From positions 620,001-684,000 of the forward strand of contig JADJQF010000033.1 of assembly GCA_016712885.1 (NCBI GenBank): DNA of 64,000 bases, in the 5' to 3' direction. The translations under genes were made by a program, and so were the position numbers. Below the pieces are notes generated by a model. That model saw nothing but the letters and a program-made list of their open reading frames with translations, was not told where the DNA came from and made no database searches. Below are positions 8,112 through 17,364 of the stretch, in pieces (position 1 is the first letter of the stretch; every line of letters starts with the position of its first letter). The stretch is from Candidatus Flexicrinis proximus (GTDB lineage: Bacteria; Chloroflexota; Anaerolineae; Aggregatilineales; Phototrophicaceae).

Positions 8112-9488
8112 ATGAGCACTCTACCCCTTGGAAAGCAGGCCGTCGTATTAGGCGGGAGTATCGCGGGGCTGTCCGCCGCGCGCGCTCTTTCACCGTATTT
8201 TGAGCGCGTGATCGTCATCGAGCGCGACGAGCAGCCGACAGAGACCGGCCCACGCAAGGCCGTCCCACAGGGGCATCATGCCCACGCCCTGCTGAAAGCC
8301 GGCGAGAACGTGATGGATGCGCTGTTTCCGGGCGTGATGAAGGATGTCGTGCGCGCCGGCGGGCAGCGGATCGATTTCAGCAAGGATGTCCGCTGGTTTC
8401 ACGGCGGTCACTGGAAGATGCGCTATGAGAGCGGCTTCGAGATTGCCGTGCAATCGCGCCCGCTGCTCGAACAGAAGATCCGCGAACGGGTCGAAGCGCT
8501 GGGGAATGTGGCATTCTACTACGGCTATGAAGTCGAGGCGCCCCGGACGTCCGACGACAAGAGCAGGATTACCGGCGTGACGGCGCGGCAGATGGCCGAC
8601 CGTTCGCACAAGGTTGAAATCGACTCCGATCTGCTGGTCGATGCCAGCGGGCGCGGCTCGAAGATGCCGCAGTGGCTGACCGCGCTGGACTATACCGCCC
8701 CGACCGAGGTGCGGCTGAAGATCAACCTGACGTACAGTACGCGCGTCTATCAGGCGCCAGAAAACGCCAACTTCGACTTCAAGGCGCTGATCATTAACCC
8801 ACAGGCGCCGACGATCCGCCGCGCCGGCTACATCTTCCCGATGGAAGGCAACAAGTGGATGGTGACGCTTGCCGGTTACGATGGCGATACGACCCCGCGC
8901 GACAACGAGAGCTTCCTCGAATTCACGCGGACGCTCGCACGGCCGGACGTGTACGAGACCCTGAAGACGATGACGCCGCTGACCGATGTCAAAGTCTTCA
9001 GCGTGCCGCATACTGCGCGCCGCCACTACGAGAAGCTGTCGCGCTTCCCGGCCGGTGTCGTGGTGATGGGAGACGCGATGTGCGCCTTCGATCCGGTCTT
9101 CGGGCAGGGGATGAGCGCGGCGACACTGGAGGCACAGGCGCTGAGTACCCTGCTTGCCAGGGAGACCGCGGCGAGCCTGGCGACATTCGGTAAGCGCTTC
9201 CAGAAGAAGGCCGCGCAAATCGTGGAAGTGCCATGGATGCTGGCATCGAGCGAGGACCTGCGCTTTCCGGGGACGGAAGGCCACAGATCGCCGATTATCC
9301 CGGTGCTGCACTGGTATACCAACCACATCTTCGCGCTGTCGGCGACGGACAAAGAGGTATTCGATGCCTTCCGTCAGGCGATGCACCTGATTGCCGGCCC
9401 GCAGGTCCTGTTCAAGCCGACCATCGTGTTCAAAGTGCTGCGCCGCGCTTTCCAGACCATCGCGCCCGGCGGCGGCGGCCCAGCCTGA
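8112..9488 (+). CDS. FAD-dependent oxidoreductase/monooxygenase
   Basis: A 458-residue flavoprotein of the PHBH-fold group that also holds geranylgeranyl reductases and flavin halogenases. The N-terminal Rossmann motif is VVLGGSIAGLSAARAL (about 11-26), followed by the acidic end of strand 2 (VIVIERDEQ). The second FAD motif is VVMGDAMCAFDPVFGQGMS (about 316-334). No signal peptide is visible, so it is probably cytosolic. The substrate is unknown. It diverges from aspS and ends with a clear terminator, so it is probably a single-gene transcript. Confidence 0.85.
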   Translation: MSTLPLGKQAVVLGGSIAGLSAARALSPYFERVIVIERDEQPTETGPRKAVPQGHHAHALLKAGENVMDALFPGVMKDVVRAGGQRIDFSKDVRWFHGGHWKMRYESGFEIAVQSRPLLEQKIRERVEALGNVAFYYGYEVEAPRTSDDKSRITGVTARQMADRSHKVEIDSDLLVDASGRGSKMPQWLTALDYTAPTEVRLKINLTYSTRVYQAPENANFDFKALIINPQAPTIRRAGYIFPMEGNKWMVTLAGYDGDTTPRDNESFLEFTRTLARPDVYETLKTMTPLTDVKVFSVPHTARRHYEKLSRFPAGVVVMGDAMCAFDPVFGQGMSAATLEAQALSTLLARETAASLATFGKRFQKKAAQIVEVPWMLASSEDLRFPGTEGHRSPIIPVLHWYTNHIFALSATDKEVFDAFRQAMHLIAGPQVLFKPTIVFKVLRRAFQTIAPGGGGPA

Positions 9489-9538
9489 ACTGAGCGCCGC
9501 GACCTAAAGGCTCGACCACCCCTCACATCACAGCCCGC

Positions 9539-9582
9539 CACCAGGCCGCACGAGAGATACTCTCCTGCGGCCTGGTGTTTTC
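9539..9582 (+). terminator. Terminator after the flavin oxidoreductase
   Basis: CACCAGGCCGCA (9539-9550) pairs perfectly with TGCGGCCTGGTG (9566-9577), followed by TTTTT less one base. It is a textbook intrinsic terminator. Confidence 0.85.
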
Positions 9583-9750
9583 CGGCAGCCTGAGACGCGT
9601 GCGCCGCGATCCTGAAAGTCACGGTGTTGAACGCGATTCGGGCTGTTATCGCTCCTCAGCCTCTGATTGGGACATTCACTGTCTGGCACAGCACAGCGCG
9701 GCGTGCTACAGTTATCCGCGGCACGTGGCACCTCCTAACAAGGACAAGGC

Positions 9751-11817
9751 ATGAACGAAACACCGTTCGGCCCGCAAGGCACGCTGATCGGCAAGACGCT
9801 CGGCGACTATGAACTGCTCGAACTGCTGACCTCTGGCGGTATGGCGCGCATCTATAAAAGGAATCGACGTCCGGCTGCAGCGTTACGCTGCGGTCAAGGT
9901 TCTGATGCGCGAACTACTCGACAGCGATGAGACACTGCCTGAGCGTTTCCAACGCGAAGCCCGAGCGGTTGCCCAGCTTGACCATCCGAATATCGTCAAC
10001 GTGTACCAGACTGGCGACCAGGATGGCTACATGTTCATTGCCATGCGCCTGATCGACGGCAACGACCTGGCCGACGAGATCACGCGGCTGCGGCGGCTTG
10101 GCCAGATGATGGAACCCAAGCGCGCGCTGAATATCCTGCAGCAGGTGGCCGACGCGCTCGATTATGCCCACGCGCGGGGGATCATTCACCGCGACTTCAA
10201 GCCATCGAACGTCCTGCTCGACGCGCAGGACCGCGCTTACCTGACCGACTTTGGACTGGCGCTGTGGCAGTCCAAAGACAAAACGATGGGGACGGCCTTC
10301 GGCACACCGCGTTATATCGCGCCGGAGCAGGCGCTGGCCAGCGAAACGGCCGTTCCGCAGAGCGACATTTACGCGATGGCGGTGGTGCTGTACGAAATCC
10401 TGACCGGCGACATGCTGTTCCGCGCCGACACGCCGATGCAGATCGCGCTGAGCCACATCAGTGAACCGCCGCCGCTGCCGCGCGGGATTAATCCGAACAT
10501 TCCGGAAGGCGTGGAGAAAGAACTGCTGAAAGCGCTGTCGAAGAGCGCCAAAGACCGCCACCAGACGGCCGGTGAATTCATCGGCGCGGTTAAAGAAGCC
10601 TACGCGGGTGTCGAGAACGCTTCGACGCTCTCGGTGATTCCGCCGCGGCCACCGACCGAATCGAAGGTCGATCATGCCTCGACGCTGATCATTCCCGACG
10701 CGCGCACGCCTGTCTCCCAGCGCATGAAGCTGAGCCCAACCCCAGAAAACGCGCTGGGGAATGGTAATTCTGTCTTTCGTCGTGCTGGCCGCGGGTCTGC
10801 TGGCGGGGATGCTGATGATCGTGGATGCCACCCGCGAACGGGCCGCATTCAACCAGACGGCTACGGCGCAGCAGGCTGTTGTGATCGCGGCATTGAGCGC
10901 GACCGCCACCGCGACGAACACGGAGACCCCGACCGCGACCGATACGCCGACGGCGACCGCCACGCCAACCGCGACGGATACAGCGACCGCGACCGACACG
11001 CCGCGCGACACGGATACGCCCGCGCCGACGGAGACCGCCACGGCAGACCGTCAGGCGACGACCGAAGCCCGTCAGAGCCGCGCGACTGACCGCGCCGCCG
11101 CGGCGCTGCTGGCAACCCAGTCTGCGGGGACGGACAGCGGAGAAGAACCGACGGCCACGGACAGCCCGACCGACGAGGCTACTCCTGAAGCCACCGCGAC
11201 CGAACGTCCGACGGCCACCGACGAACCTACGGCGACCCCACACCGCTGAACCCAGCGAGACCGGCGCGCCGACCGCGACCGAGACGGTCCAACCGACCTC
11301 GACGAATACGCGCCGTCCGTCACCCACGTCGCTGCCGACCGAAACGGCGACGCACAGCCCGTCGCATACGCCGACGGCAACCGAGACCAGCGAAGGCGTC
11401 GTGGTCGTCGATACTACGCCCAGTCCGACAATCGAACCGGCCCGCCTCAGCCTGCGCTATGATGTCAATTTCTTCGTCGTCCGGACCGAGAGCAGCGTCG
11501 ATGCCGACGTCTCGACCCTGACATTCAAGGCGGTGGGCTTCCCCGAACAGCGTTTGGGCGGCAGTCTTGCGCTGACTACGCTGGCATCTGGCACCTGTTC
11601 GGTGATCCAGCAGGAACTGCGCACGTTCGATCCCGCCGATTACGAGTGCCCCGATCCGATTGAGCGCCTGACGCAGGTGCCGTCGCCGGGCGTCTTCTGG
11701 CGCGGCACGACGGGCAGTTTCGAAGTCCTTCAGGACGGCGAAGTGCTGGCCGAGTGCCTGCTCGCCACCCGAACCCAGCCGCAGACCTGCGAGATCACGC
11801 TGCGCGCTCAGGACTAG
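9751..11817 (+). CDS. Receptor-like Ser/Thr protein kinase, three +1 frameshifts
   Basis: Read through three single-base insertions, this encodes a membrane kinase of about 687 residues. The glycine loop is LTSGGMARIYKG, the catalytic Lys is in YAAVKVL, the catalytic loop is HRDFKPSN, and DFG is followed by GTPRYIAPEQ, so all key residues are intact. A transmembrane segment (VILSFVVLAAGLLAGMLMIV), a Thr/Pro/Asp-rich stalk and an extracellular domain follow. That domain ends FEVLQDGEVLAEC...CEITL. The insertions sit at the AAAA run near 9856, at GGGGAA near 10756-10761 and at the CCCC near 11236-11241. The frame therefore moves 1 to 2 to 3 to 1. Either this is a decayed gene or these are homopolymer errors; with every catalytic motif intact, I favour errors. 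Confidence 0.8.
10900..11235 (+). repeat. Low-complexity Thr/Pro/Asp stalk repeats in the kinase gene
   Basis: Short degenerate tandem units of the form acc-gcg-ac(g/c) and ccg-acg repeat here. They encode runs of TATDTP-type sequence between the membrane segment and the ectodomain. This is coding repeat DNA, not a CRISPR array. Confidence 0.8.
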
Positions 11818-11920
11818 GCCGCGACCAAAAAGTGCAAAGTATGTCGCTCATTTGAAGGGTCGCCGCGGCGGCCCTTTATACTGTCCTATATCACACAAAA
11901 ACGATTGAGGACAAACGACG

Positions 11921-13120
11921 ATGAGCCTGTACAGCGGGATTCACCATGAGACCGGCAGTGTCCACACTGTGCTGGCGCTGCAAGGCGTCAAAGCGGCACA
12001 CACGGACGGGCTGGTGAGCGAAGCCCTGCTGCTGGGAATTAGCGGCGGCGCGGCGTTCGGACACTTTGTATTCGAGTACGAAGGATATGCCCCGCATCTC
12101 ATCCTGCTGACGCGCAATACCTTCAGCCCGCTGGAGACGCTGTTCGACCGTCTGGCGCTGGCGCGCGAGGTGCTTCAGACCGCCAAGCCGGAAACCGGCA
12201 ACGAAAATCTGCGCCGCGTCCTCGATGGGGGCTGCCCGGCGCTGGTGTGGGCGGATATGTTCAGCCTGCCGTATAACAACTTGCCGAAAGACGAACACAT
12301 GTGGGGCGTAATGCCGGTGGTGGTTACGGCGATCGAGGGCGACACCGCCCTGGTCGTTGACCGCAGCCAGCGTCCATTCCGCGTGCCGCTGGCGGTGCTG
12401 ACGGCGGCGCGCGGCCGTATTAGGGAGAACAAGTACCGCGTGATGTGCCTCGACGGCTTCGATCCCGCCAGAGTGCCGTCAGCCGTGCAAAAGGGCCTCT
12501 GGCAGGCGATCAGCCTGTACATCGACGCGCCGCCCAAGGGCAAACGCGACAACTTCGGGCTAGCGGCCTACCAGTACTGGGCTGATATGCTGACCAATAC
12601 GCGCAACAAAATGAGCTGGGAACGGAATTTCGCCCCAGGCCGGCGGATGACCTCGGCGCTGGTCGGGGATGGCTGGCAGACCGGCATCTTCGATCATATC
12701 CGGCCGATTGGCGCGGGCGATAATGCCGAGCGCGACCTGTACGCGCAGTTCCTGGAGGAAGCCGCGGTCATCCTGAAGAAGCCGGCGCTGGGGGAAGCTG
12801 CAGTGGGTTTCCGAGCGGCAGGACAGGCATGGCGCGCGTTTTCCGAGGCGATCCTGCCTGACAGTATTCCGGCGCTCGCGTCGATCAAGGCGCTCAAGCT
12901 CAAGCGCCGCGAGGTATGGTGGGAGCAGGGTGGCGACGGCGCCGAAGCGCTGGCCGGACTGAACGACGCACTGACCCGGCAAATCCGCGCGCTGCATGAC
13001 GCCTTTCCCCTGACGGAAGCAGAAGCGCGCGACTACCGCGCCGGCCTGCGCGAGCACGTGCTCAGGATTCACGACATTGAGCGCGACGCGGTCATGGCGA
13101 TGCAAGGCGCGTTAGGGTAA
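11921..13120 (+). CDS. BtrH N-terminal-like/DUF4872 domain protein
   Basis: A 399-residue protein with no signal peptide. The first 130 residues (TGSVHTVLALQGVKAAHTDG, then LSEALLLGISGG-type sequence) resemble the BtrH_N domain, a cysteine-peptidase-like fold known from the butirosin acyltransferase BtrH. The rest resembles DUF4872, with which BtrH_N is commonly fused. BtrH moves an acyl group from a carrier protein to an aminoglycoside; most homologues are uncharacterised. The typical N-terminal Cys is not evident: the family position after TGS reads VH, so catalysis by cysteine is doubtful. No acyl-carrier or antibiotic genes are nearby. It stands alone after the kinase. Confidence 0.65.
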   Translation: MSLYSGIHHETGSVHTVLALQGVKAAHTDGLVSEALLLGISGGAAFGHFVFEYEGYAPHLILLTRNTFSPLETLFDRLALAREVLQTAKPETGNENLRRVLDGGCPALVWADMFSLPYNNLPKDEHMWGVMPVVVTAIEGDTALVVDRSQRPFRVPLAVLTAARGRIRENKYRVMCLDGFDPARVPSAVQKGLWQAISLYIDAPPKGKRDNFGLAAYQYWADMLTNTRNKMSWERNFAPGRRMTSALVGDGWQTGIFDHIRPIGAGDNAERDLYAQFLEEAAVILKKPALGEAAVGFRAAGQAWRAFSEAILPDSIPALASIKALKLKRREVWWEQGGDGAEALAGLNDALTRQIRALHDAFPLTEAEARDYRAGLREHVLRIHDIERDAVMAMQGALG

Positions 13121-13148
13121 GCGCCGCAGCAAAGTCCTAAAGGAAATT

Positions 13149-13281
13149 ATGCAGTTGGTTTGTGGAGGCAGCACCTCCACACCTCCGCGAGGGACTTGCG
13201 CCCCTCGACCCCGCATCTGCGAGGTGCGTGAGTGCAACCGCCGCCACCGGGGTTTGGAGTGGAGTTCTATCGAAAGCGCAT
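13149..13281. repeat. Intergenic palindromic repeat, copy 3
   Basis: The copy opens with tttgtggaggcagcacctcc. It continues through ctccgcgagggacttgcgcc and cgcatctgcgaggtgc and ends with ccggggtttggagtggagtt. It shares these blocks, in the same order, with the copies at 21957 and (in reverse order) at 49378. It lies between two convergent genes. Confidence 0.65.
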
Positions 13282-13290
13282 AGCGCAGAC

Positions 13291-13764
13291 TTAGGCGGGT
13301 TCGCTGACGACCACGCGCACAGGATCGCCCACGCCGATGCTGCCGCCGGAGATCACGGTCGCCATCATGCCCAGGCGGTTGACGGCTTCGGCGGGTTCGT
13401 GGCCTTGAACGGTTCTGAATTTGGCGCAGCCTGTGCGCGGCTTGACGATTTGCACGACGGCGCTCTCGCCGAGCTGCACCCGGTCGCCGGGGTTGAGCGC
13501 GTTCATGTCCAGGCCGGAGACGACGATCTGCTCGCCCATCTGGCCGGGCGCGGTCATGAAGCCTTCGCGCGCCAACTGGTCGAGTGTTTCGCGCGTCATG
13601 ATGTTGAGGTGGCGTTCCGGGTTGCCGCCGGCCTTCTTATCCCCCTGGATGCCGTGATTGGCGATCAACTCGACCCGCTCGGCGGCGAGGCGGTCGTACT
13701 TGTCGGTCGACTTCCTGCCGAACGACTTCGGCGTATACACGATGCTGGTTACTACAGCCGTCAT
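13291..13764 (-). CDS. MOSC domain protein
   Basis: A 157-residue stand-alone MOSC domain, the C-terminal module of molybdenum-cofactor sulfurases. Members are thought to deliver sulfur or handle molybdopterin. Family marks are HGIQGDKKAGGNPERHLNIM (about 38-57), MGEQIVVSGLDMNALNPGDR, and the conserved cysteine in VKPRTGCAKF (about residue 112). The length suits YiiM/YuaD-like single-domain proteins. No molybdenum enzyme is nearby, so the partner is unknown. It converges with the BtrH_N gene across a repeat and diverges from the aldo/keto reductase. Confidence 0.85.
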   Translation of the reverse strand: MTAVVTSIVYTPKSFGRKSTDKYDRLAAERVELIANHGIQGDKKAGGNPERHLNIMTRETLDQLAREGFMTAPGQMGEQIVVSGLDMNALNPGDRVQLGESAVVQIVKPRTGCAKFRTVQGHEPAEAVNRLGMMATVISGGSIGVGDPVRVVVSEPA

Positions 13765-13896
13765 AGTTCATCCCCTCTGTTGGATTTTGAAAGTGTATCA
13801 CTGGCTCTTGAGGGCTGTCCATCACCCGAACAGACCAATCAGAATCGCGTTACAATCTGTGACGTGAAACCGTGCAGGTATGGAGGATTGTTATCT

Positions 13897-14883
13897 ATGA
13901 AGTACCGTGAGTTTGGCCGCACTGGATGGAAGGTGTCGGAAGTCAGCTTTGGCGCGTGGGCGATTGGCTCGGCCTGGGGCGCGACGGACGATGCCGAATC
14001 GATCGCGGCGATGCACCGCTGTATTGACCTGGGCATCAACCTGTTCGATACCGCCGACGTCTACGGTGACGGGCACAGCGAACGCCTGATCTCGCGCATC
14101 CTGCGCGAACGTCCGGATGCCGACGTGCGGGTCATCACCAAAGCCGGACGCCGCCTGCCCAAGCAAGTGGTCGAAGGGTACACCAAAGAAAACCTGACCG
14201 CGTGGATTGACCGCAGCCTGCAAAACCTGAGCGTCGAAACGATCGACCTGGTGCAGCTTCACTGCCCGCCGACCGAGGTGTACTACCGGCCGGAGGTGTT
14301 CGAGGCGCTGGACGAGCTGGTGGCCGCTGGCAAAATCCGTCATTACGGCGTGCGCGTCGAAAAGGTCGAGGAGGCGCTCAAAGCGATCGAGTTTCCGGGC
14401 GTGCAGTCGGTCCAGATCATCTTCAATATGTTCCGGCATCGGCCCGCCGAGCTGTTCTTCCGCGAGGCGCAGCGCCGGAAGGTTGCCGTGATCGCGCGCG
14501 TACCGCTGGCGAGCGGCCTGCTTAGCGGCAAAATGACCGCGCAGACAACCTTCGCGGCGGATGACCACCGCAATTTCAACCGCTACGGCCAGTCTTTCGA
14601 CCGCGGCGAGACGTTTTCAGGCGTCGATTACGATACCGGCCTGCAGGCGGTCGAAGAACTGCGCGCGCTGGTGCCGCAGGGGGCGACGATGGCACAGTTG
14701 GCGCTGCGCTGGATCCTGATGTTCGAAGCGGTGACGTGTGTCATCCCCGGCGCGAAGCGTCCGTCGCAGGCGGAAGACAACTCTGCCGCGTCGGATTTGC
14801 CGCCGCTGACGCCGGAGCAGATGGCCGCCGTGACCAGTCTGTATGACCGCCTGATCCGCGGCCAGGTCCACCAGCGTTGGTAG
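13897..14883 (+). CDS. Aldo/keto reductase
   Basis: A 328-residue NAD(P)H-dependent TIM-barrel oxidoreductase of the AKR superfamily. The catalytic tetrad is present: Asp and Tyr in LFDTADVYGDGHSE (about 48-61), Lys in VRVITKAGRR and His in LVQLHCPP. The C-terminal cofactor region reads TCVIPGAKRPSQAEDN. The ATG at 13897 follows GGAGG by 11 nt. An open frame extends about 245 codons upstream, but it runs over the opposite-strand MOSC gene and a repeat, so it is not coding. The substrate is unknown; the family often reduces aldehydes and sugars. Confidence 0.9.
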   Translation: MKYREFGRTGWKVSEVSFGAWAIGSAWGATDDAESIAAMHRCIDLGINLFDTADVYGDGHSERLISRILRERPDADVRVITKAGRRLPKQVVEGYTKENLTAWIDRSLQNLSVETIDLVQLHCPPTEVYYRPEVFEALDELVAAGKIRHYGVRVEKVEEALKAIEFPGVQSVQIIFNMFRHRPAELFFREAQRRKVAVIARVPLASGLLSGKMTAQTTFAADDHRNFNRYGQSFDRGETFSGVDYDTGLQAVEELRALVPQGATMAQLALRWILMFEAVTCVIPGAKRPSQAEDNSAASDLPPLTPEQMAAVTSLYDRLIRGQVHQRW

Positions 14884-14888
14884 ACGGT

Positions 14889-15605
14889 CTATTCGATCCA
14901 GCGCCTGGGGCCGATATACGGCAGCGGGCCTGTATAGGCGCAGACGCCGACGCGCGGTGAATTGGTGACGGGGAGCAAGAATTCCAGGTCCCGGCTCAGT
15001 TTTTTGGCGTGGGCGTCACAGACCCAGGCATCCGGTTGATGCGCCATTTCGGGTACGACCCAAGTCGCAGGCTTTCCGCAGACGTGGCACGGAATTTCGG
15101 GCGGCAGGTTGCGGGCCAGCACGCGCGCGCGGTTGTCCCTGACTTGCGCCTTGCGAATGTCGGTGGCGGTAAGTATCAGTTCGGTAGACGACCCGAAGTC
15201 GTAGGTGTAGTAGACGGGGCGTTCCGGCGCAAAGGCCTCGGCGATGGTGACGCTCATCGGGACATCCTCGGGGTGCTTGCGCTTCGAGGGCGGGGTGGCG
15301 ATTTCCTCATAGAATCTGCTGAGGTGACCGCAGCACTCCAGCCAGAAGTCGCGCAGGAACTGATCGAGATCGCGAAGGCGCGCGTCCGACGGGATTTCGA
15401 TGCGAATCCAGTATTCCGGGTTGTAGCGACCCTCGATGTACAGCAGGACGAGGGAGGTTGAGCGGACTTTCCCCCGTCCAGTGGGTCGCAGTGTCCACTT
15501 TTCTTGACGCTTTGTGCAGCTTTCGAGGTGAAGCCTGATCCCTAACTTGGCTATGACCTGCCCGCAGGCAAGACAAACACCGGAACGCGTTTTCGAGCCC
15601 GCCAT
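14889..15605 (-). CDS. PRiA4_ORF3-like protein with zinc-binding cysteines
   Basis: A 238-residue protein with three parts. An N-terminal C2HC-type knuckle reads CLACGQ...LHLESC (about 11-30). The middle (IEIPSDARLRDLDQFLRDFW, HLSRFYEE, YTYDFGSSTELILT) has the layout of the plasmid pRiA4b ORF-3 fold, whose members often carry a YDFGD signature. A second Cys cluster follows (CHVCG...CDAHAKK). The function of the fold is unknown. It lies 5 nt from the end of the aldo/keto reductase, tail to tail. The start follows a GGAGG-type sequence (aggaggcaacta). I am sure of the gene and only moderately sure of the family. Confidence 0.7.
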   Translation of the reverse strand: MAGSKTRSGVCLACGQVIAKLGIRLHLESCTKRQEKWTLRPTGRGKVRSTSLVLLYIEGRYNPEYWIRIEIPSDARLRDLDQFLRDFWLECCGHLSRFYEEIATPPSKRKHPEDVPMSVTIAEAFAPERPVYYTYDFGSSTELILTATDIRKAQVRDNRARVLARNLPPEIPCHVCGKPATWVVPEMAHQPDAWVCDAHAKKLSRDLEFLLPVTNSPRVGVCAYTGPLPYIGPRRWIE

Positions 15606-15687
15606 AGTTGCCTCCTACTGTGCTCGTGGCTGACACAGACTTCAATGGTATCATCAGCAAGTATGTACCCGCAAAATGGAGCCGGAA

Positions 15688-16635
15688 ATGCGCGTTTTGA
15701 GCGCGAACGACCTTCGCAAAGCTCTGCCGATGTCCGCCGCGATCGATGCGATGCGCGAGGCGTTCATCGCGCTGTCACGGGACGAGGTGGAAATGCCGCT
15801 GCGGTCGCGGCTGAACACGCCGGACGGTATCGTGCTGGCCATGCCAGCCTATGCTGATGGCATCAGCTCGCTCAAGGTCGTGTCAGTCTACAGCGGGAAC
15901 AATGCGCGGGGCATGCCAGCGATCCAGGCGGTGGTGCTGGTGCTGGATGGGACGACGGGCGAGGCGCTGGCGCTGCTGGACGGCTCATATCTGACGGCAC
16001 TGCGGACGGGCGCGGCGTCCGGGTTGGCGACGGCGCTGCTCTCGCGTCCGGAGTCGTCGGTGTTGGGCGTGATCGGCGCGGGGGGGATGGCGCCGGCACA
16101 GATTGAGGCAGTGTGTGCCGTACGGACGATTCAGGAGATCCGCGTATACAGCCCGCGGCGTGCTCCAGATATGGCGGCTGCGCTGGCTGACCGGTACCCG
16201 ATCCGCGCGGTATCCAGTGTCTCAGAAGCGCTCAGCGGCGCAGATATCATCGTCACCAGCACCGACAGCCTTACGCCGCTGGTGTTCGCCGAACATCTGG
16301 CCCCTGGCTCGCATATCAATGCGATCGGAGCGTATACACCGCAAATGGTCGAGATCGCGCCGGAAGTGGTTGCCCGCGCGAAAATCGTCGTGGATCAGCG
16401 CGAGGCGACCTGGGTAGAAGCAGGCGATTTGATACAGGCGCGGGCGGCCGACCTGATCTTCAACGCGATCTGCGAACTGGGCGAGGTTGCGGCCGGGACG
16501 AGTGAAGGGCGTACCAGCGACACGGAGATCACCCTGTTCAAGTCGGTCGGTGTCGCGGCGCAGGACCTGTACGCGGCGCGGGCCGCCATCATCAACGCCG
16601 GACGGCTGCATCTGGGCACGACAGTGGCCCTCTAG
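15688..16635 (+). CDS. Ornithine cyclodeaminase/mu-crystallin family protein
   Basis: A 315-residue NAD(P)-dependent enzyme of the OCD family. Members include ornithine cyclodeaminase, alanine dehydrogenase and various imine reductases. Marks include the N-terminal RVLSANDLRKALPM, the substrate segment SSLKVVSVYSGN with LDGSYLTALRTGAASGLAT, and the Rossmann motif VLGVIGAGGMAPAQIEAV (about 129-146). The ATG at 15688 has GGAG six bases upstream and gives the family-typical start; an ATG four codons earlier (15676) is less likely. The true substrate cannot be told, since the family is broad. Confidence 0.88.
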   Translation: MRVLSANDLRKALPMSAAIDAMREAFIALSRDEVEMPLRSRLNTPDGIVLAMPAYADGISSLKVVSVYSGNNARGMPAIQAVVLVLDGTTGEALALLDGSYLTALRTGAASGLATALLSRPESSVLGVIGAGGMAPAQIEAVCAVRTIQEIRVYSPRRAPDMAAALADRYPIRAVSSVSEALSGADIIVTSTDSLTPLVFAEHLAPGSHINAIGAYTPQMVEIAPEVVARAKIVVDQREATWVEAGDLIQARAADLIFNAICELGEVAAGTSEGRTSDTEITLFKSVGVAAQDLYAARAAIINAGRLHLGTTVAL

Positions 16636-16681
16636 ACGGATGCGCGGGGCGCACCTTTGCAACTGAAGTGCATTGCAGACC

Positions 16682-17134
16682 CTAGATTTCCGGCAGATCC
16701 CAGATCCAGAGGCCGGTCGTCTCGTCAAATTGGCGAACCAGCTCGGCGCCATCGAAGGCCTGGATAATGTATTCGACCGCAAATGCGACGGCCCGCTGGA
16801 CGTGCCCGCCGGCCCCCCAGACGCCGCTGTGGGGCGCCGTGACTGTTGCGTGGAGATGGACGTGCGGCGCGCCGTCGAGGTAGCTCAGATGCCCGTGCGC
16901 GCTGACGATTTCCAGCGCGCCGCTGAAGATAATCGGGGCGCGGCGGACTTTGGCCGTGAAGTCGAAGGCACGGAACTCGATGTCGGTGATTCCACCGATG
17001 ATCTGCACGGAGCCGGCACGGATGCCGTGTTCGGTCATCAGCCGGCCAAGCGCGGTATGCAAATCCTCATTGAGGATTGACCCCATGAATACGCGTGTCC
17101 CTTCCGGGTTGACATGACGCGAAGAAATGCTCAT
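16682..17134 (-). CDS. PPC (DUF296) domain protein
   Basis: A 150-residue single-domain PPC protein (plants and prokaryotes conserved domain), a trimeric fold that in plants follows an AT-hook. The hallmark is APHVHLHATVTAP (about 95-107), with FRAFDF and ALEIVSAHGHLSYLDG before it. Bacterial members lack the DNA-binding hook, as here, and their role is not established. The start at 17134 gives the usual N-terminus; the frame stays open 30 codons further upstream without a good ribosome site. It converges with the OCD gene. Confidence 0.85.
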   Translation of the reverse strand: MSISSRHVNPEGTRVFMGSILNEDLHTALGRLMTEHGIRAGSVQIIGGITDIEFRAFDFTAKVRRAPIIFSGALEIVSAHGHLSYLDGAPHVHLHATVTAPHSGVWGAGGHVQRAVAFAVEYIIQAFDGAELVRQFDETTGLWIWDLPEI

Positions 17135-17364
17135 CGCTGATTGCCTCTGCTGATTTGCAGCCGCATAAATAACCCCCGAACGCGTACTGTCCGATGAGTC
17201 CGTACGGTTATATGTTCTGCACACAATAGTTTAGCGCGTGAATCGGATTAGGGGATGGGGCAGGTGCGTTTTGCGCATACCCCTGCGTCGATGCAGTCAG
17301 CAACACGGCGGAGATTCTCGATATCCTCGAAGGCAAACCGGCCTGACCGCGGCCAGACTCTGTC

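Noticed and set aside
10900..11240. Possible CRISPR array or tandem repeat locus
   Set aside because: The units are short, degenerate and coding for a Thr/Pro stalk; there are no spacers.
11855..11877. GC-rich hairpin after the kinase gene (agggtcgccgcggcggccct)
   Set aside because: It could be a terminator, but there is no real T-tract, only ttata.
13162..13896. An in-frame N-terminal extension of the aldo/keto reductase
   Set aside because: It runs over a repeat and over the MOSC gene on the other strand; a ribosome site and the conserved start favour 13897.
17270..17345. A short frame reading SNTAEILDILEGKPA before a stop
   Set aside because: It could be the end of another lost gene, but it is too short to assign to any family.
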